The notes under the pieces are model-generated. The model was not told the DNA's origin. It searched no databases and was given only the letters and a program-made list of their open reading frames with translations. A DNA stretch of 64,000 nucleotides from Desulforhabdus amnigena (GTDB lineage: Bacteria; Desulfobacterota; Syntrophobacteria; Syntrophobacterales; Syntrophobacteraceae): positions 124,001-188,000 of the forward strand of contig NZ_BSDR01000001.1 of NCBI RefSeq assembly GCF_027925305.1, given 5' to 3'. The translations under genes were made by a program, and so were the position numbers. This document shows positions 9,453-17,777 of the stretch, one piece after another; the first letter of the stretch is position 1, and each line of letters begins with the position of its first letter.

Positions 9453-12400
9453 CTAGAGAAAGGGTTGCAGCAGGGTAACGGGCAGCTTGAAAGTTCTTTC
9501 CACGTAGCCGAAAAGTTCCGCTCCTATGGCTGACGGGGCAAGAGGCACGACGTTGGGGTCCTTGATGTTGCCGGTCACCCGGACGGGGATGGCGATGAGT
9601 GAACCTCCCAGAACATTGCCGAGCAAAGGGATGGATGAAATGATCCTGTCCACAGTCCTCAAAGGGGAAACCAGAACCGTCATGTCCAAATTCTCGTTTT
9701 GTAGATCTACCGTGCCGCGCCAAACCATTTTCAGGTATGGACCATCGATGATCCCTTTCTTGAGGGTCATTTTCCCCTTGGCCAGAGAGCCTTCCGCTTC
9801 GATGGTATCGTATGCGAACCCTTCTTCCATGAGGTCTGGAAATTTGCCCCGGTAGATCTCAGTAATGTTGATCACGCTGAAAATCCTGGCTAAAAGCCCC
9901 ATACGATAAATCCGGCCGTCCCTGACCGTCAGCTTCAGGTTGCCCTCCAGGGATTGAGTCAGATCGTGATGATTCCCGGTCGCTTTCAAATCACCCGTAA
10001 GGTCAAACCTTCCTGTCATGAGGTTGCTTCTGTTCCAAAGGCAGGCGAGAGTCGGAACGATATCGACGTCTTTTGCATTGGGCTTTGCTTCCAGGTGGTA
10101 GCTTCCGGAAGTGACGCCGATGGTTCCCTGAGTGGGGATACCACAAAGGCTTCCCTTGGTGAATTCGACTCTGGCTTCGTCTCCTTGAAGAAAAACCCTG
10201 GTTGCGACATCCTGCCAGGTCAGTTTACCATAAGTGAATTTTCCCGCTTTGACGTTGAGCAGCCCTTGCAAAGTCAAGTTCGGTTTCTTTTTAGTGTCTG
10301 CCTGGAAACTTTCGTCTCCCCTCCGAGGTGAGGGGGGTTCAGATAGGCTTTTAGTGAGGATAGGCCTGGCGGTAGGAAGGCTTTCCTCTTTCATATAGCG
10401 AATTTGATCCCAGTCCAGTGAATCGGCGGATACATCCATGTTCAGCAGAAGACCCTGGGCTGAAAAATCCACATTGCCTTGAAAATTCAACAGGCTTCCT
10501 CCCCATGAAACCTGGGACGATTTCACGTGGATTTGATTTCCAACGGCTGAAAGATCTGCCCGCTCTATGACGGCGGGTTTTTTCAGTCCATCCTTATATT
10601 GAAACCCTTCGATGTGAAGCTGTCCGCCGGCCTTGGAATTGAGGGGGGCATCCAAGGAAAACTGAGTCTCAAAGCTTCCCTCGACAGCACCTGTGAAGAA
10701 AGGATTGCGGAGCAACAAACGGTCTACACTGCTTTTTTTCAGTCCTCCGGCAAAAGAGATATCGAATTCCCCTTCACTCAGGAGCAGGGATGCAGAGGCG
10801 TCCGATGCATCATCTTTGACCACGAGTTTTTTTATGTTCAACTTCAGGCGATTGTGAAGCACTTCAATGCCCATTTTCGGACCGTCCTTGGGACTCATCT
10901 GTGCTGAAAAAGAGGTGTCTCCATTGAGATTCCAGGCAAAGCGGGCCTGCGAAAACTGCAGGGGCGAGCGGAGCCTGAACGTGTCCGGTAAATGAATGAG
11001 GTCGGAAATGTACCGATTGCCTTCCGTGCCCAATTCCCCGCTGACAGACAAATCTGCGGCGCGAAGCCCTTTTGTGTAGCCATCCAGAGACCCTGTGACC
11101 ACAAAGGAAGAGTCCAAAATGCGAGCGGAGCAGTCGAAAAAAGAGAGCTTTTCAGCATCGGCCTCGAACCTTCCCTTTTTTACCGTAAGCAGTCCCGGCA
11201 GAAACGATGAGTTCATGGAAAAATTCTCTACTCCCCCTTCGGCCTGGAAGACCCAATCTCCGGGTCGGAGCACCGGGCCTTTCATGTTGAGGGAATCCAC
11301 GAGGAGAACGCCTTTCATGGATTCGAAATGTTTGAGGAATCTTTTGACGACGGGGTGAGTGAGAAGCCAGGGGTAGATTGCGTCGAGGTCGATCCTGGAC
11401 CGGGAAGATGAAGTCACTTCCAAACGGGTCTCATTCCCCCAACGCACCGCCACGGATACCTGGGAGAGCGCGGATTTGCCAAGAGTGCCGCTGGCGGATT
11501 GCACTGTGACTTCGTTGCCGTGGTAACCGAAGGTGCCTCCCTGGATATGCAGAGGGGAGGGAAGCCGTTGATAATTGGAGCTCAGATTGAAGGACTGGAT
11601 ATCCAGATCCGTCTTGACGGCGTCGAGACTCTCTCCCAGGACCAGGTGCCCCACAGCTCTCCCCTGGATCTCCTTCATGAGTCGCATTTCCCGCAGGAAG
11701 GCATCAGATTTCACGACGCGCTCCAAGATGGGGGGCAATTGGACGAGGTCGGCGTCCAGAAGGATATCCAAGTGGAAAGGAGTATTGTCTCCTTTCATGA
11801 GACCGATGATCAATTTGCCCTCCCGGCCAAAAGATTTTCCTGCGACACCTTCGAGATTTTTCCCTTCCAGGATCTCTTCAGAGATGAGAACTTCACCGTT
11901 TGCCTTTTGAACCTCGAGATCGATTTTGGGCACAAGAATCGTTCCGTCGATCATCCTGCCGTTGATGACCATGTGGTCCAGTTTTTTCAAGTCGGATAGA
12001 GTCTTTCCCTGAGCCACGCAGGTGATGAGAGGAACATCTCCTGCCCTGATGATGGTGAAAACCTTGGAGATGGCCTCGTTGTTGCCTCCAAGGGCCAACG
12101 CCACCTTGCGAAGGGCGGCTGCATCGATGTCTTTGCCGTCGAGATCGAGTCGCGCCAGGGGAATGCGCGCGTCTCTGAAATACTTTCCTGTCAAACTGCC
12201 TCTGGGGGTGTCGAATTGCAGCCTGGAGAAAGCCACATCCAGCTGGTCGCCGTTGCGCTGAACGGTTCCTTCAAATGTTCCCCCTTTTAAAAAAATGTCT
12301 TCGCCGTTTTGCAGAAGGTCAAGATACGGGATCTTTCCCCTGAAGTGCGACTGAATCATTTGGGGCCCGCTGCTTTCGAAGGTGGCCTCGAAATCTGCCT

Positions 12401-13142
12401 GCCCTCCTTTGACCTGGCAGTTGGCATAGGGGAAAAAATAATGGGTCAGCTTCTGGGGAGTCAGGCGCGTCAAGCTGAACTTTCCCTGGCTTTTTAATGT
12501 CTTGGTATCGAGCCAGGCATTTAGGGAAATGGCCTCGAAGAGGTCTGACTTGCACTGAACTTCTACCTTTGGGCGTTCCGGGGAGAGATGGATGCTCCCA
12601 TGAATGTCATGGAACTGGAATCTCGGCTTGTCTTTCTCCATGAGATTGAGGCGTCCGTCGGCTATAAAAATCTGAAGGTCGGGAAGTTTTGAGGCGAGCC
12701 CGGCCAGGAAGGCAACCACATCTTCCTGAGCCTGGAGGTGAGAAGCTATCGTTTCCGACTGGGTTTCGGACTGAGGCATGGAGACCAGTTGGAGATTCGT
12801 CTGTGGTGCTTCACACCGTATGGAAGCGATTTCTGCGTTTCCTCGAATGAACGCCAGAAGTCGTGGGACGACGGTCAGTGAAGGCATCTCGGTGTCGAAT
12901 AAACCGGGGGAAGAAATATGGATCTTCCTGAAAACGACATGAGGTGACGGGAAGAGGGACAGGTCGAGACTCTTGTATTGCAGCTCATACCCGGTTTTGA
13001 GGCGGAATTCTTCCGTGATTTTCCTGTTGATCTTCTCCAGGAGGCCCTGGCTGGGAAAGAGGAGTACGCAGGAAACCGCAACCATTAACAGAATTCCCGA
13101 GATCCCTGTCAACCAAAGGGCTGTTTTACTCAATTTCACCAT
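9453..13142 (-). CDS. AsmA-like / YhdP-type large membrane-anchored protein
   Basis: A 1229-aa protein with an N-terminal signal-anchor (ALWLTGISGILLMVAVSCVLLF) and then a long beta-rich periplasmic body. The C-terminal end matches the AsmA-like C-terminal domain (GRIYRMGLLARIFSVINITE ... SSIPLLGNVLGGSLIAIPVRVTGNIKDPNV). Proteins of this superfamily bridge the envelope and are implicated in phospholipid traffic to the outer membrane, which fits a Gram-negative host. The start at 13142 has CGGAG about 12-16 bases upstream. The gene is isolated: 9242-9452 and 13143-13640 on either side are non-coding. Confidence 0.85.
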   Translation of the reverse strand: MVKLSKTALWLTGISGILLMVAVSCVLLFPSQGLLEKINRKITEEFRLKTGYELQYKSLDLSLFPSPHVVFRKIHISSPGLFDTEMPSLTVVPRLLAFIRGNAEIASIRCEAPQTNLQLVSMPQSETQSETIASHLQAQEDVVAFLAGLASKLPDLQIFIADGRLNLMEKDKPRFQFHDIHGSIHLSPERPKVEVQCKSDLFEAISLNAWLDTKTLKSQGKFSLTRLTPQKLTHYFFPYANCQVKGGQADFEATFESSGPQMIQSHFRGKIPYLDLLQNGEDIFLKGGTFEGTVQRNGDQLDVAFSRLQFDTPRGSLTGKYFRDARIPLARLDLDGKDIDAAALRKVALALGGNNEAISKVFTIIRAGDVPLITCVAQGKTLSDLKKLDHMVINGRMIDGTILVPKIDLEVQKANGEVLISEEILEGKNLEGVAGKSFGREGKLIIGLMKGDNTPFHLDILLDADLVQLPPILERVVKSDAFLREMRLMKEIQGRAVGHLVLGESLDAVKTDLDIQSFNLSSNYQRLPSPLHIQGGTFGYHGNEVTVQSASGTLGKSALSQVSVAVRWGNETRLEVTSSSRSRIDLDAIYPWLLTHPVVKRFLKHFESMKGVLLVDSLNMKGPVLRPGDWVFQAEGGVENFSMNSSFLPGLLTVKKGRFEADAEKLSFFDCSARILDSSFVVTGSLDGYTKGLRAADLSVSGELGTEGNRYISDLIHLPDTFRLRSPLQFSQARFAWNLNGDTSFSAQMSPKDGPKMGIEVLHNRLKLNIKKLVVKDDASDASASLLLSEGEFDISFAGGLKKSSVDRLLLRNPFFTGAVEGSFETQFSLDAPLNSKAGGQLHIEGFQYKDGLKKPAVIERADLSAVGNQIHVKSSQVSWGGSLLNFQGNVDFSAQGLLLNMDVSADSLDWDQIRYMKEESLPTARPILTKSLSEPPSPRRGDESFQADTKKKPNLTLQGLLNVKAGKFTYGKLTWQDVATRVFLQGDEARVEFTKGSLCGIPTQGTIGVTSGSYHLEAKPNAKDVDIVPTLACLWNRSNLMTGRFDLTGDLKATGNHHDLTQSLEGNLKLTVRDGRIYRMGLLARIFSVINITEIYRGKFPDLMEEGFAYDTIEAEGSLAKGKMTLKKGIIDGPYLKMVWRGTVDLQNENLDMTVLVSPLRTVDRIISSIPLLGNVLGGSLIAIPVRVTGNIKDPNVVPLAPSAIGAELFGYVERTFKLPVTLLQPFL

Positions 13143-13640
13143 TTAATGATTTTCTCCGGGAATTCTAAATATATTCCGTTTCGGTGCAAAATAAAAAAGT
13201 GCTCTTGCAAGAGTGCGAATAAACTCCACTGATTGTCCTGAGCTGAGTAGAGGCTATATTCATATTTTTTTATGATAGCAATTCAATGAGAACACGACAA
13301 GATTTCATGAAAGAGACAGTGAGTTAAAGAAGACCGGCAGAATAAAAGAAAACGGTCGTCTCCTCCAGCATTGCATAAAAATGCTTGTTTTTGAGGGCCG
13401 CATAGAGTAATTATCATAAGTTCATTTTTTGAGATGCTTGACTTTCTGAATACGAATATTACAATTAAGCATCGTTAACACTCAAAGCATTCAAACCGAA
13501 CGGTGTCAGCGTCATTTCGATTCTTCCCGCCATGAGGTTGGGAGAACTACCTATACTATCTTCAAGATGTGGAGATGTGAAGGGGGTGGCGAGGAAAAAC
13601 GACTCTGATGAGATTGTTGGTGGATGTGCATTCTTATAGA
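13143..13640. other. Intergenic region between AsmA-like gene and ssrA
   Basis: No gene is supportable in these 498 bases. TTGACT (13438-13443), 16 bases, TACAAT (13460-13465) is a good sigma70 match reading toward ssrA, but lies 175 bases before the mature tmRNA 5' end. If it is the ssrA promoter, the precursor leader would be long. No better candidate is seen closer in. Confidence 0.4.
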
Positions 13641-13996
13641 GGGGGCGAAACGGGTTCGACGGAGGTAAAGAAGCTCAAGTTGCATGTCGAGGTCCTGGTT
13701 CCTCGTAAAACTGTCGGGATTTAAACACAAACGCAGACGATTATTCGTATGCCGTAGCCGCTTAGGCGGCTACCGTTCCTCTAGTTTTTTCTTGCGGAAT
13801 TAGCAGGAGCGTCGACTCAGCGAGATGGTCCCTGTCATGCCGCCTGCAGTGACAGAGATGAGATTCCAGTAGGCTAGCCTGTGCGAAATCCTGCTCGTGG
13901 GAGTTTTCAAAGGCGAAACTCAAAACGCGAGATAAACATGTAGAAACTTCAGTGGATTACTTTCGGACGCGGGTTCAACTCCCGCCGCCTCCACCA
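13641..13996 (+). ncRNA. ssrA: Transfer-messenger RNA (tmRNA)
   Basis: Rescues stalled ribosomes by trans-translation. The 5' end GGGGGCGAAACGG pairs with the 3' end CCGCCTCCACCA. The D-analogue GGTTCGACGG and T-arm GGTTCAACTCCCG are present, and CCA is encoded at 13994-13996. The tag reading frame ends at the TAG at 13763-13765 and decodes as NTNADDYSYAVAA; the exact resume codon is uncertain by one or two codons. The tag's -AVAA end is the expected protease signal. The prophage begins immediately downstream, so the 3' end or its flank is the presumed integration site. Confidence 0.96.
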
Positions 13997-14008
13997 TTAA
14001 CAAAAGAC

Positions 14009-14056
14009 AAACCCGTCTCTCTGGAGTCATTCTCCGGGGTGACGGGTTTTCTTTTT
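14009..14056 (+). terminator. Rho-independent terminator after ssrA
   Basis: Stem AAACCCGTC (14009-14017) / GACGGGTTTT (14041-14050), then CTTTTTT. It ends ssrA transcription; it cannot be decided from the sequence whether it is host DNA or arrived with the phage. Confidence 0.8.
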
Positions 14057-14360
14057 TCCCTTGTTTCTAAAGGGTTTGCGCCCGTTTCACATCTTTTCAA
14101 ACAGCTTCTCCGCACTGCCAATTCTCTCCATCCTCCAGCCATTCTTTCTCTGTTTGACCCCTGATTCTCTGTTTTCTTCGGACCAAGTCCGAAGCTCGTC
14201 CGGAAAGCTACATCCTTGATTGATATAGGTTTCCGGCTGGTTGCCGTTTTTGGCGGTTGCCTTAGGTCCTCGGGAGGTGCCGTAACCGGACGTATTTTTC
14301 GAAATCGCCTTCCTCGGTGATGAAAAGAAGTGTGGTCAATTCCGGTTTCCTGCCTCTGCC

Positions 14361-14389
14361 AAAAGAAAAGCCGACGCTGATGGTCGGCT
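14361..14389 (-). terminator. Terminator of the integration operon
   Basis: On the minus strand AGCCGAC (14389-14383) pairs with GTCGGCT (14375-14369) and is followed by the T-rich run TTTCTTTT. It sits 26 bases past the stop of the HTH gene, closing the minus-strand operon. 14057-14360 otherwise contains no gene I can support. Confidence 0.75.
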
Positions 14390-14414
14390 CTGAGGGTGGT
14401 CTCCGGTACGGTCG

Positions 14415-14837
14415 TCAGTCGGTGGCGAAACCGAACTGGCGGCGCTGCGCGGTCCATTCCTCGGGGAAGGTTTGGGTCAGTTTAGCCAGCGAAAGTCCGT
14501 TGGGCTCCTCGCCGTTGATCAGGGCTTCGACGATGTCCGGGGCAAGGGTCGTTAGCTTGAGAATGCGGGTCACATACGAGCCATCCACGTCGAGGGTACG
14601 GGCAAGCTCGCTGATGGACTTGATCTGGCCGGATTCGAGGATGTCGGCCCAGGAAAAGGCTCTTGCCAGCGCCTGGAGGATGGCGGACTGCACCGGCTCC
14701 TGCGCCCCGGGGATTTCTCCATCCAGCGCCTGGGGAGCAATAACCGTCTTGCGGCCGCGCATGCGCCGGATGAGCATCGGGATGTGGATCTGCAGGTTGC
14801 CGTTGTCAGCCACGGTAATGGTCGGTTTGATTTTCAT
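14415..14837 (-). CDS. Recombinase-associated HTH protein
   Basis: A 140-aa protein. Residues about 70-110 (KSISELARTLDVDGSYVTRILKL then LAPDIVEALINGEEP) form a helix-turn-helix like those of ParB/KorB-type proteins; the rest is small and charged. It overlaps the recombinase stop by four bases, so it is co-translated with it. The position suggests an accessory role in recombination, such as a directionality or regulatory factor. That is inference, and no homologue of known function is recognised. Confidence 0.7.
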   Translation of the reverse strand: MKIKPTITVADNGNLQIHIPMLIRRMRGRKTVIAPQALDGEIPGAQEPVQSAILQALARAFSWADILESGQIKSISELARTLDVDGSYVTRILKLTTLAPDIVEALINGEEPNGLSLAKLTQTFPEEWTAQRRQFGFATD

Positions 14838-16420
14838 CGGCTTGCCCTCCGCTCAGTGACTTCGCATGCCAGACCGGCCAGCTCGGCGATGAGTGTCGTC
14901 AGCCCGTTGGTGCGCAGTTCCATGTCGATTCCGGTCTCGCGAATCTCGACTCTGTCTACAAGGAGGCGGATGAGCCGGTTCCGCTCTATCGGAAAAAGGT
15001 CCTCCCAGAAACCCTCGACATTCTGGAAGGCCTCCGAGACATCCAGCTCAGTGATGCTGTTCCCCTGGTAGGCTTTGCATCGCTCGCTCACATGCGTCAG
15101 TTGTTTCGAGAGCTCGACCGCCTGGCGGTTGACGGTCGTGAGCATCTCAGCCTTGCCCGGCTGATCGCTGCCGGGTTTCATCAGTTCGAGTGCCTGCTCC
15201 CTCGCCTGCGACAGCTCCATCTCGAGTTGGGCTTTCTGCTTGAACAGCCGCTCCCGCTCCGCCTGCTCGATGTCCCGGGCCGCGAAGAAGGTTTTGGCCA
15301 CCAGCGTCGGCGTGCGAAACACCGCGCTCAACTGCTCAATCACGGCCTGCTCGATGTCCCCGGCGGGAATCCGTTTGAGCGGGCACCGGCTCACGGTCCG
15401 CTTGCTGTCCTTCTGGCAGATGTAATAGGTGTAGTGGCGGCCGTTCTTGCGGGCGTAGGTCGGTCCCATCGAGCAGCCGCAGTGGCCGCAGCGGATGACA
15501 CCCTTCAGCGGGGCGACCATTTTGGTTCTGGCCATGGATACCTTGACCGGTTTGTTGTCCTCCAGGATGGCCTGAACCTTGTCCCAGGTCGCCCGGTCGA
15601 TGATCCCTTCGTGCTCGCCGGGGTAGCTGCGGTCCTTGTGGGCGATCTCGCCGATATAGATCCGGTTGTTGAGCAGCCGGTAGATGTGGGCGGTGTTCCA
15701 TTCGGAGCCCTCGCGCACCTTGCCTTTCTTGGTGGTCCAGGCCTTGGTGCGGTACCCCTGTTCGTTCAATTCCTGGCCCAGCTTCTTGGCCGAGCCGATC
15801 TGGATGAAGCGGCGGAAGATGTACTGCACCGTCCTGGCTTCATCCGGGTTGACCAGCAGCTTCTTGTTATCCCGGTCGACGTCGTATCCGAGGATGGGCA
15901 CGCCGCCGCAGTATTTTCCCCGGCGCTTGGCTGCCGCCACCTTGTCCCGGATACGTTCGGCGATGACCTCCCGCTCGTACTGGGCGAAGGTAATCAGGAT
16001 GCCGAGAAACATCCGGCCGGTGGGATCGGTGGTGCTGAAGTGCTGGGTGACCGAGACGAAGCTGACGCCCTTTTCGTTGAAGAGGTCGATCATCTTCATG
16101 AAGTCCAGCAGCGAGCGGGACAGGCGGTCGACCTTGTAGACGACGATCACATCGATCTTCCCGGCGTCGATATCCGCCAGCAGGCGGCGTAGCCCCGGAC
16201 GCTCCATGTTCCCGCCCGAGAAACCACCATCGTCATAGCGATCCGGCAGAGCCGTCCAGCCCCGCATCCTCTGGGCTTCGATATAGTGTTCCGCCGATTC
16301 CCGTTGCGCATCCAACGAGTTGAACTCCTGTTCGAGTCCTTCCTCATGACTCTTGCGTGTGTAAATGGCGCAGCGCAGGGTCTTGTTCTTGCCCGGCGCG
16401 ACATTGCTGTTATCAAGCAT
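14834..16420 (-). CDS. Large serine recombinase (phage integrase)
   Basis: Catalyses integration and, with a directionality factor, excision. The 528-aa protein has the N-terminal resolvase domain with nucleophile Ser24 in IYTRKS, followed by YKVDRLSRS and FAQYEREVIAERIRDK. Next come the recombinase domain (RIYIGEIAHKDRSYPGEHEGII), a zinc ribbon beginning CGHCGCSMG with later Cys residues near CQKDSKRTVSRC, and a C-terminal coiled coil (about 385-440). This is the large serine integrase arrangement. It overlaps the upstream DUF2924 gene by eight bases. Adjacent ssrA fits a role as integrase, although such enzymes rarely use tmRNA sites. Confidence 0.93.
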   Translation of the reverse strand: MLDNSNVAPGKNKTLRCAIYTRKSHEEGLEQEFNSLDAQRESAEHYIEAQRMRGWTALPDRYDDGGFSGGNMERPGLRRLLADIDAGKIDVIVVYKVDRLSRSLLDFMKMIDLFNEKGVSFVSVTQHFSTTDPTGRMFLGILITFAQYEREVIAERIRDKVAAAKRRGKYCGGVPILGYDVDRDNKKLLVNPDEARTVQYIFRRFIQIGSAKKLGQELNEQGYRTKAWTTKKGKVREGSEWNTAHIYRLLNNRIYIGEIAHKDRSYPGEHEGIIDRATWDKVQAILEDNKPVKVSMARTKMVAPLKGVIRCGHCGCSMGPTYARKNGRHYTYYICQKDSKRTVSRCPLKRIPAGDIEQAVIEQLSAVFRTPTLVAKTFFAARDIEQAERERLFKQKAQLEMELSQAREQALELMKPGSDQPGKAEMLTTVNRQAVELSKQLTHVSERCKAYQGNSITELDVSEAFQNVEGFWEDLFPIERNRLIRLLVDRVEIRETGIDMELRTNGLTTLIAELAGLACEVTERRASR

Positions 16421-16937
16421 CCGAACCTCCCTCGGCTTTTCTGCCGTAAACCTTCTTCAGCCCGAAAAAGACTTTGCCGTTCCAGCGCGTCCCGGTGATC
16501 TCCCTGGCCACCGCGCTGAGCGACCGGAATGTGCGACCTTCGAACTCGTAGCCATCGGCAAGGACGATCACCTCATAGCGCCGGTCGTTCCAGATCCGCA
16601 CTAGTCTGGTCCCGGGCAGGATCGCCTCGTTCGATTTCCGCTCCTCTGGGATGCGTCGATTGACAGTGGCGACCGGGTCCTCCTTAGCGGCCTGCTGAAG
16701 ATGGACCTTGGCCTGCTCGGACAGCCCGCCGTAGAAAAGCTCCTGGATGCGATAAGCCAGCCGCTTGATGAGGAATTGCTTTTTGTACTGGGGCGGCTCT
16801 TCTCCGTAGAGGTCGAGCCATTTTTCCCGGAGCTGCTCCAGGGACATGGATTGCAGCAGGGCCATCTGCCGAAGGACCGAGTTTCGGGTTCGGTCCTGAT
16901 TCTTGCCGCCGGTGGCGGCGTTCTGTAACTCATTCAT
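16413..16937 (-). CDS. DUF2924 family phage protein
   Basis: A 174-aa basic protein. The first half is helical (MALLQSMSLEQLREKWLDLYG ... KKQFLIKRLAYRIQEL). The second half, PGTRLVRIWNDRRYEV ... YEFEGRTFRSLSAVAREITG, is the DUF2924 signature, resembling a small beta DNA-binding fold. The family regularly sits next to serine recombinases in prophages; its function is unproven. The start at 16937 is chosen for the AAGGAG seven bases upstream, rather than an upstream in-frame ATG without a ribosome site. Confidence 0.85.
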   Translation of the reverse strand: MNELQNAATGGKNQDRTRNSVLRQMALLQSMSLEQLREKWLDLYGEEPPQYKKQFLIKRLAYRIQELFYGGLSEQAKVHLQQAAKEDPVATVNRRIPEERKSNEAILPGTRLVRIWNDRRYEVIVLADGYEFEGRTFRSLSAVAREITGTRWNGKVFFGLKKVYGRKAEGGSDA

Positions 16938-16971
16938 TTTCAACTCCTTATTTTGGTTTCCGGACGAGTTG

Positions 16972-17214
16972 TCATGAATGAATGCTCTGTTCCGGCAATG
17001 AATCAAGTCCTTCTCCGAGCACAGGGGAAGAATCTTCGAAAGCATCTAACTCATTGCCCACACATGCGTTTTTTGCCTTTCGGCGCAGGATCGCCGTGGC
17101 CAGAATGGAAGCGGCTGACTGGAGCCTCGCCTCACCCGACAAGCGGCCGGGTTTGCCGTTTTCGCCAAGGTCATCCATCCCCGGCCCATCATTCATTTCC
17201 TGGACATCCAACAT
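16972..17214 (-). CDS. Small phage protein heading the integration operon
   Basis: An 80-aa acidic protein (starts MLDVQEMNDGPGMDD, central RLQSAASILATAILRRKA helix). I do not recognise a family. GGAGG lies six to seven bases before the ATG. It ends 34 bases before DUF2924 and reads in the same direction, and a bipartite promoter-like element (17366-17398, minus strand) lies 152 bases upstream. These three facts support it as a real first gene of the operon. Confidence 0.6.
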   Translation of the reverse strand: MLDVQEMNDGPGMDDLGENGKPGRLSGEARLQSAASILATAILRRKAKNACVGNELDAFEDSSPVLGEGLDSLPEQSIHS

Positions 17215-17365
17215 CGAACACCTCCGGTGGGACCGGGGGACTGGATGGTGTGGATGCCAGAAAACGGTGGCGGTCGGGATGCGCGTTCTATGGCACCCAC
17301 AACCGCCTCAGCTCCGCCTCTGGTCGGTTATCTGGTTACATCCGGCTTGAACCGGACTTGCGTTC

Positions 17366-17398
17366 GTTACCTACCGGAGGGACGTGCAAGATGACGGA
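17366..17398 (-). promoter_or_regulatory. Bipartite phage element, copy 0 (before integration operon)
   Basis: On the minus strand TCCGTC (17398-17393), 14 bases, TCCGGTAGGTAAC (17378-17366). It has one A-to-G difference from the other copies but exactly the same 20-base offset, and points toward the integration operon. It is less certain than the plus-strand copies. Confidence 0.5.
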
Positions 17399-17425
17399 AT
17401 CAGACGAGAAGTCCTGTTTTTTTGA

Positions 17426-17454
17426 TTGACCTGATGTTCATCAGGTCGTATATT
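17426..17454 (+). promoter_or_regulatory. Sigma70 promoter with palindromic operator in the spacer
   Basis: TTGACC (17426-17431), 17 bases, TATATT (17449-17454). A perfect inverted repeat GACCTGAT/ATCAGGTC (17428-17435 and 17440-17447, 4-base centre) fills the space between the two boxes. A bound repressor would block polymerase. The first gene downstream, a LexA-type winged helix, is the obvious candidate repressor. Confidence 0.75.
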
Positions 17455-17510
17455 TTGTGGTCATAAATTGGGCTTAATCCGCTCAGTGGCTACGACACGG
17501 AGCAATCGCC

Positions 17511-17744
17511 ATGGGAAAGAAAAAGGTATCGGAAATAACCGACCCACAAGCACACACGCTGAGGGTCATTTGCCAAATCATCGATGAAAAGGGGTTGCCG
17601 CCAACGGTGAAAGAATTGTCGGAAGTCCTTGGTATCAGCCACGCGAGCGCCCACGAGCAGATCGCTCAACTGGTACGGAAAGGCTATCTGAAGAAAGAAG
17701 CTCGTAAGGCCCGAAGCATCGTCGTCATCAGGAGGCCCGAATAA
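17511..17744 (+). CDS. LexA-type winged-helix protein lacking the peptidase domain
   Basis: A 77-aa protein matching only the LexA DNA-binding domain: DPQAHTLRVICQIIDEKGLPPTVKELSEVLGI, then ASAHEQIAQLVRKGYLKKEARKARSI. LexA's self-cleavage domain is absent, so it could not respond to RecA directly. GGAG at 17499-17502 supports the ATG at 17511. It lies downstream of a promoter with a 20-bp palindrome and 33 bases before the next gene, so autoregulation of the three-gene operon is the simple inference. Confidence 0.8.
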   Translation: MGKKKVSEITDPQAHTLRVICQIIDEKGLPPTVKELSEVLGISHASAHEQIAQLVRKGYLKKEARKARSIVVIRRPE

Positions 17745-17777
17745 CGATGCTGGGTCGCGAAAAATAAGGAGATCGAC

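Noticed and set aside
15092-16192. Long 366-codon frame opposite the serine recombinase
   Set aside because: A GC-driven antisense shadow of a strongly supported gene.
17341-17356. TCCGG-CTTGAA-CCGGA hairpin as a terminator
   Set aside because: Short stem with no following T run; left unassigned.
17511-17744. SOS-responsive LexA or CI-type repressor
   Set aside because: Only the DNA-binding domain is present; there is no Ser/Lys peptidase domain for RecA-stimulated cleavage.
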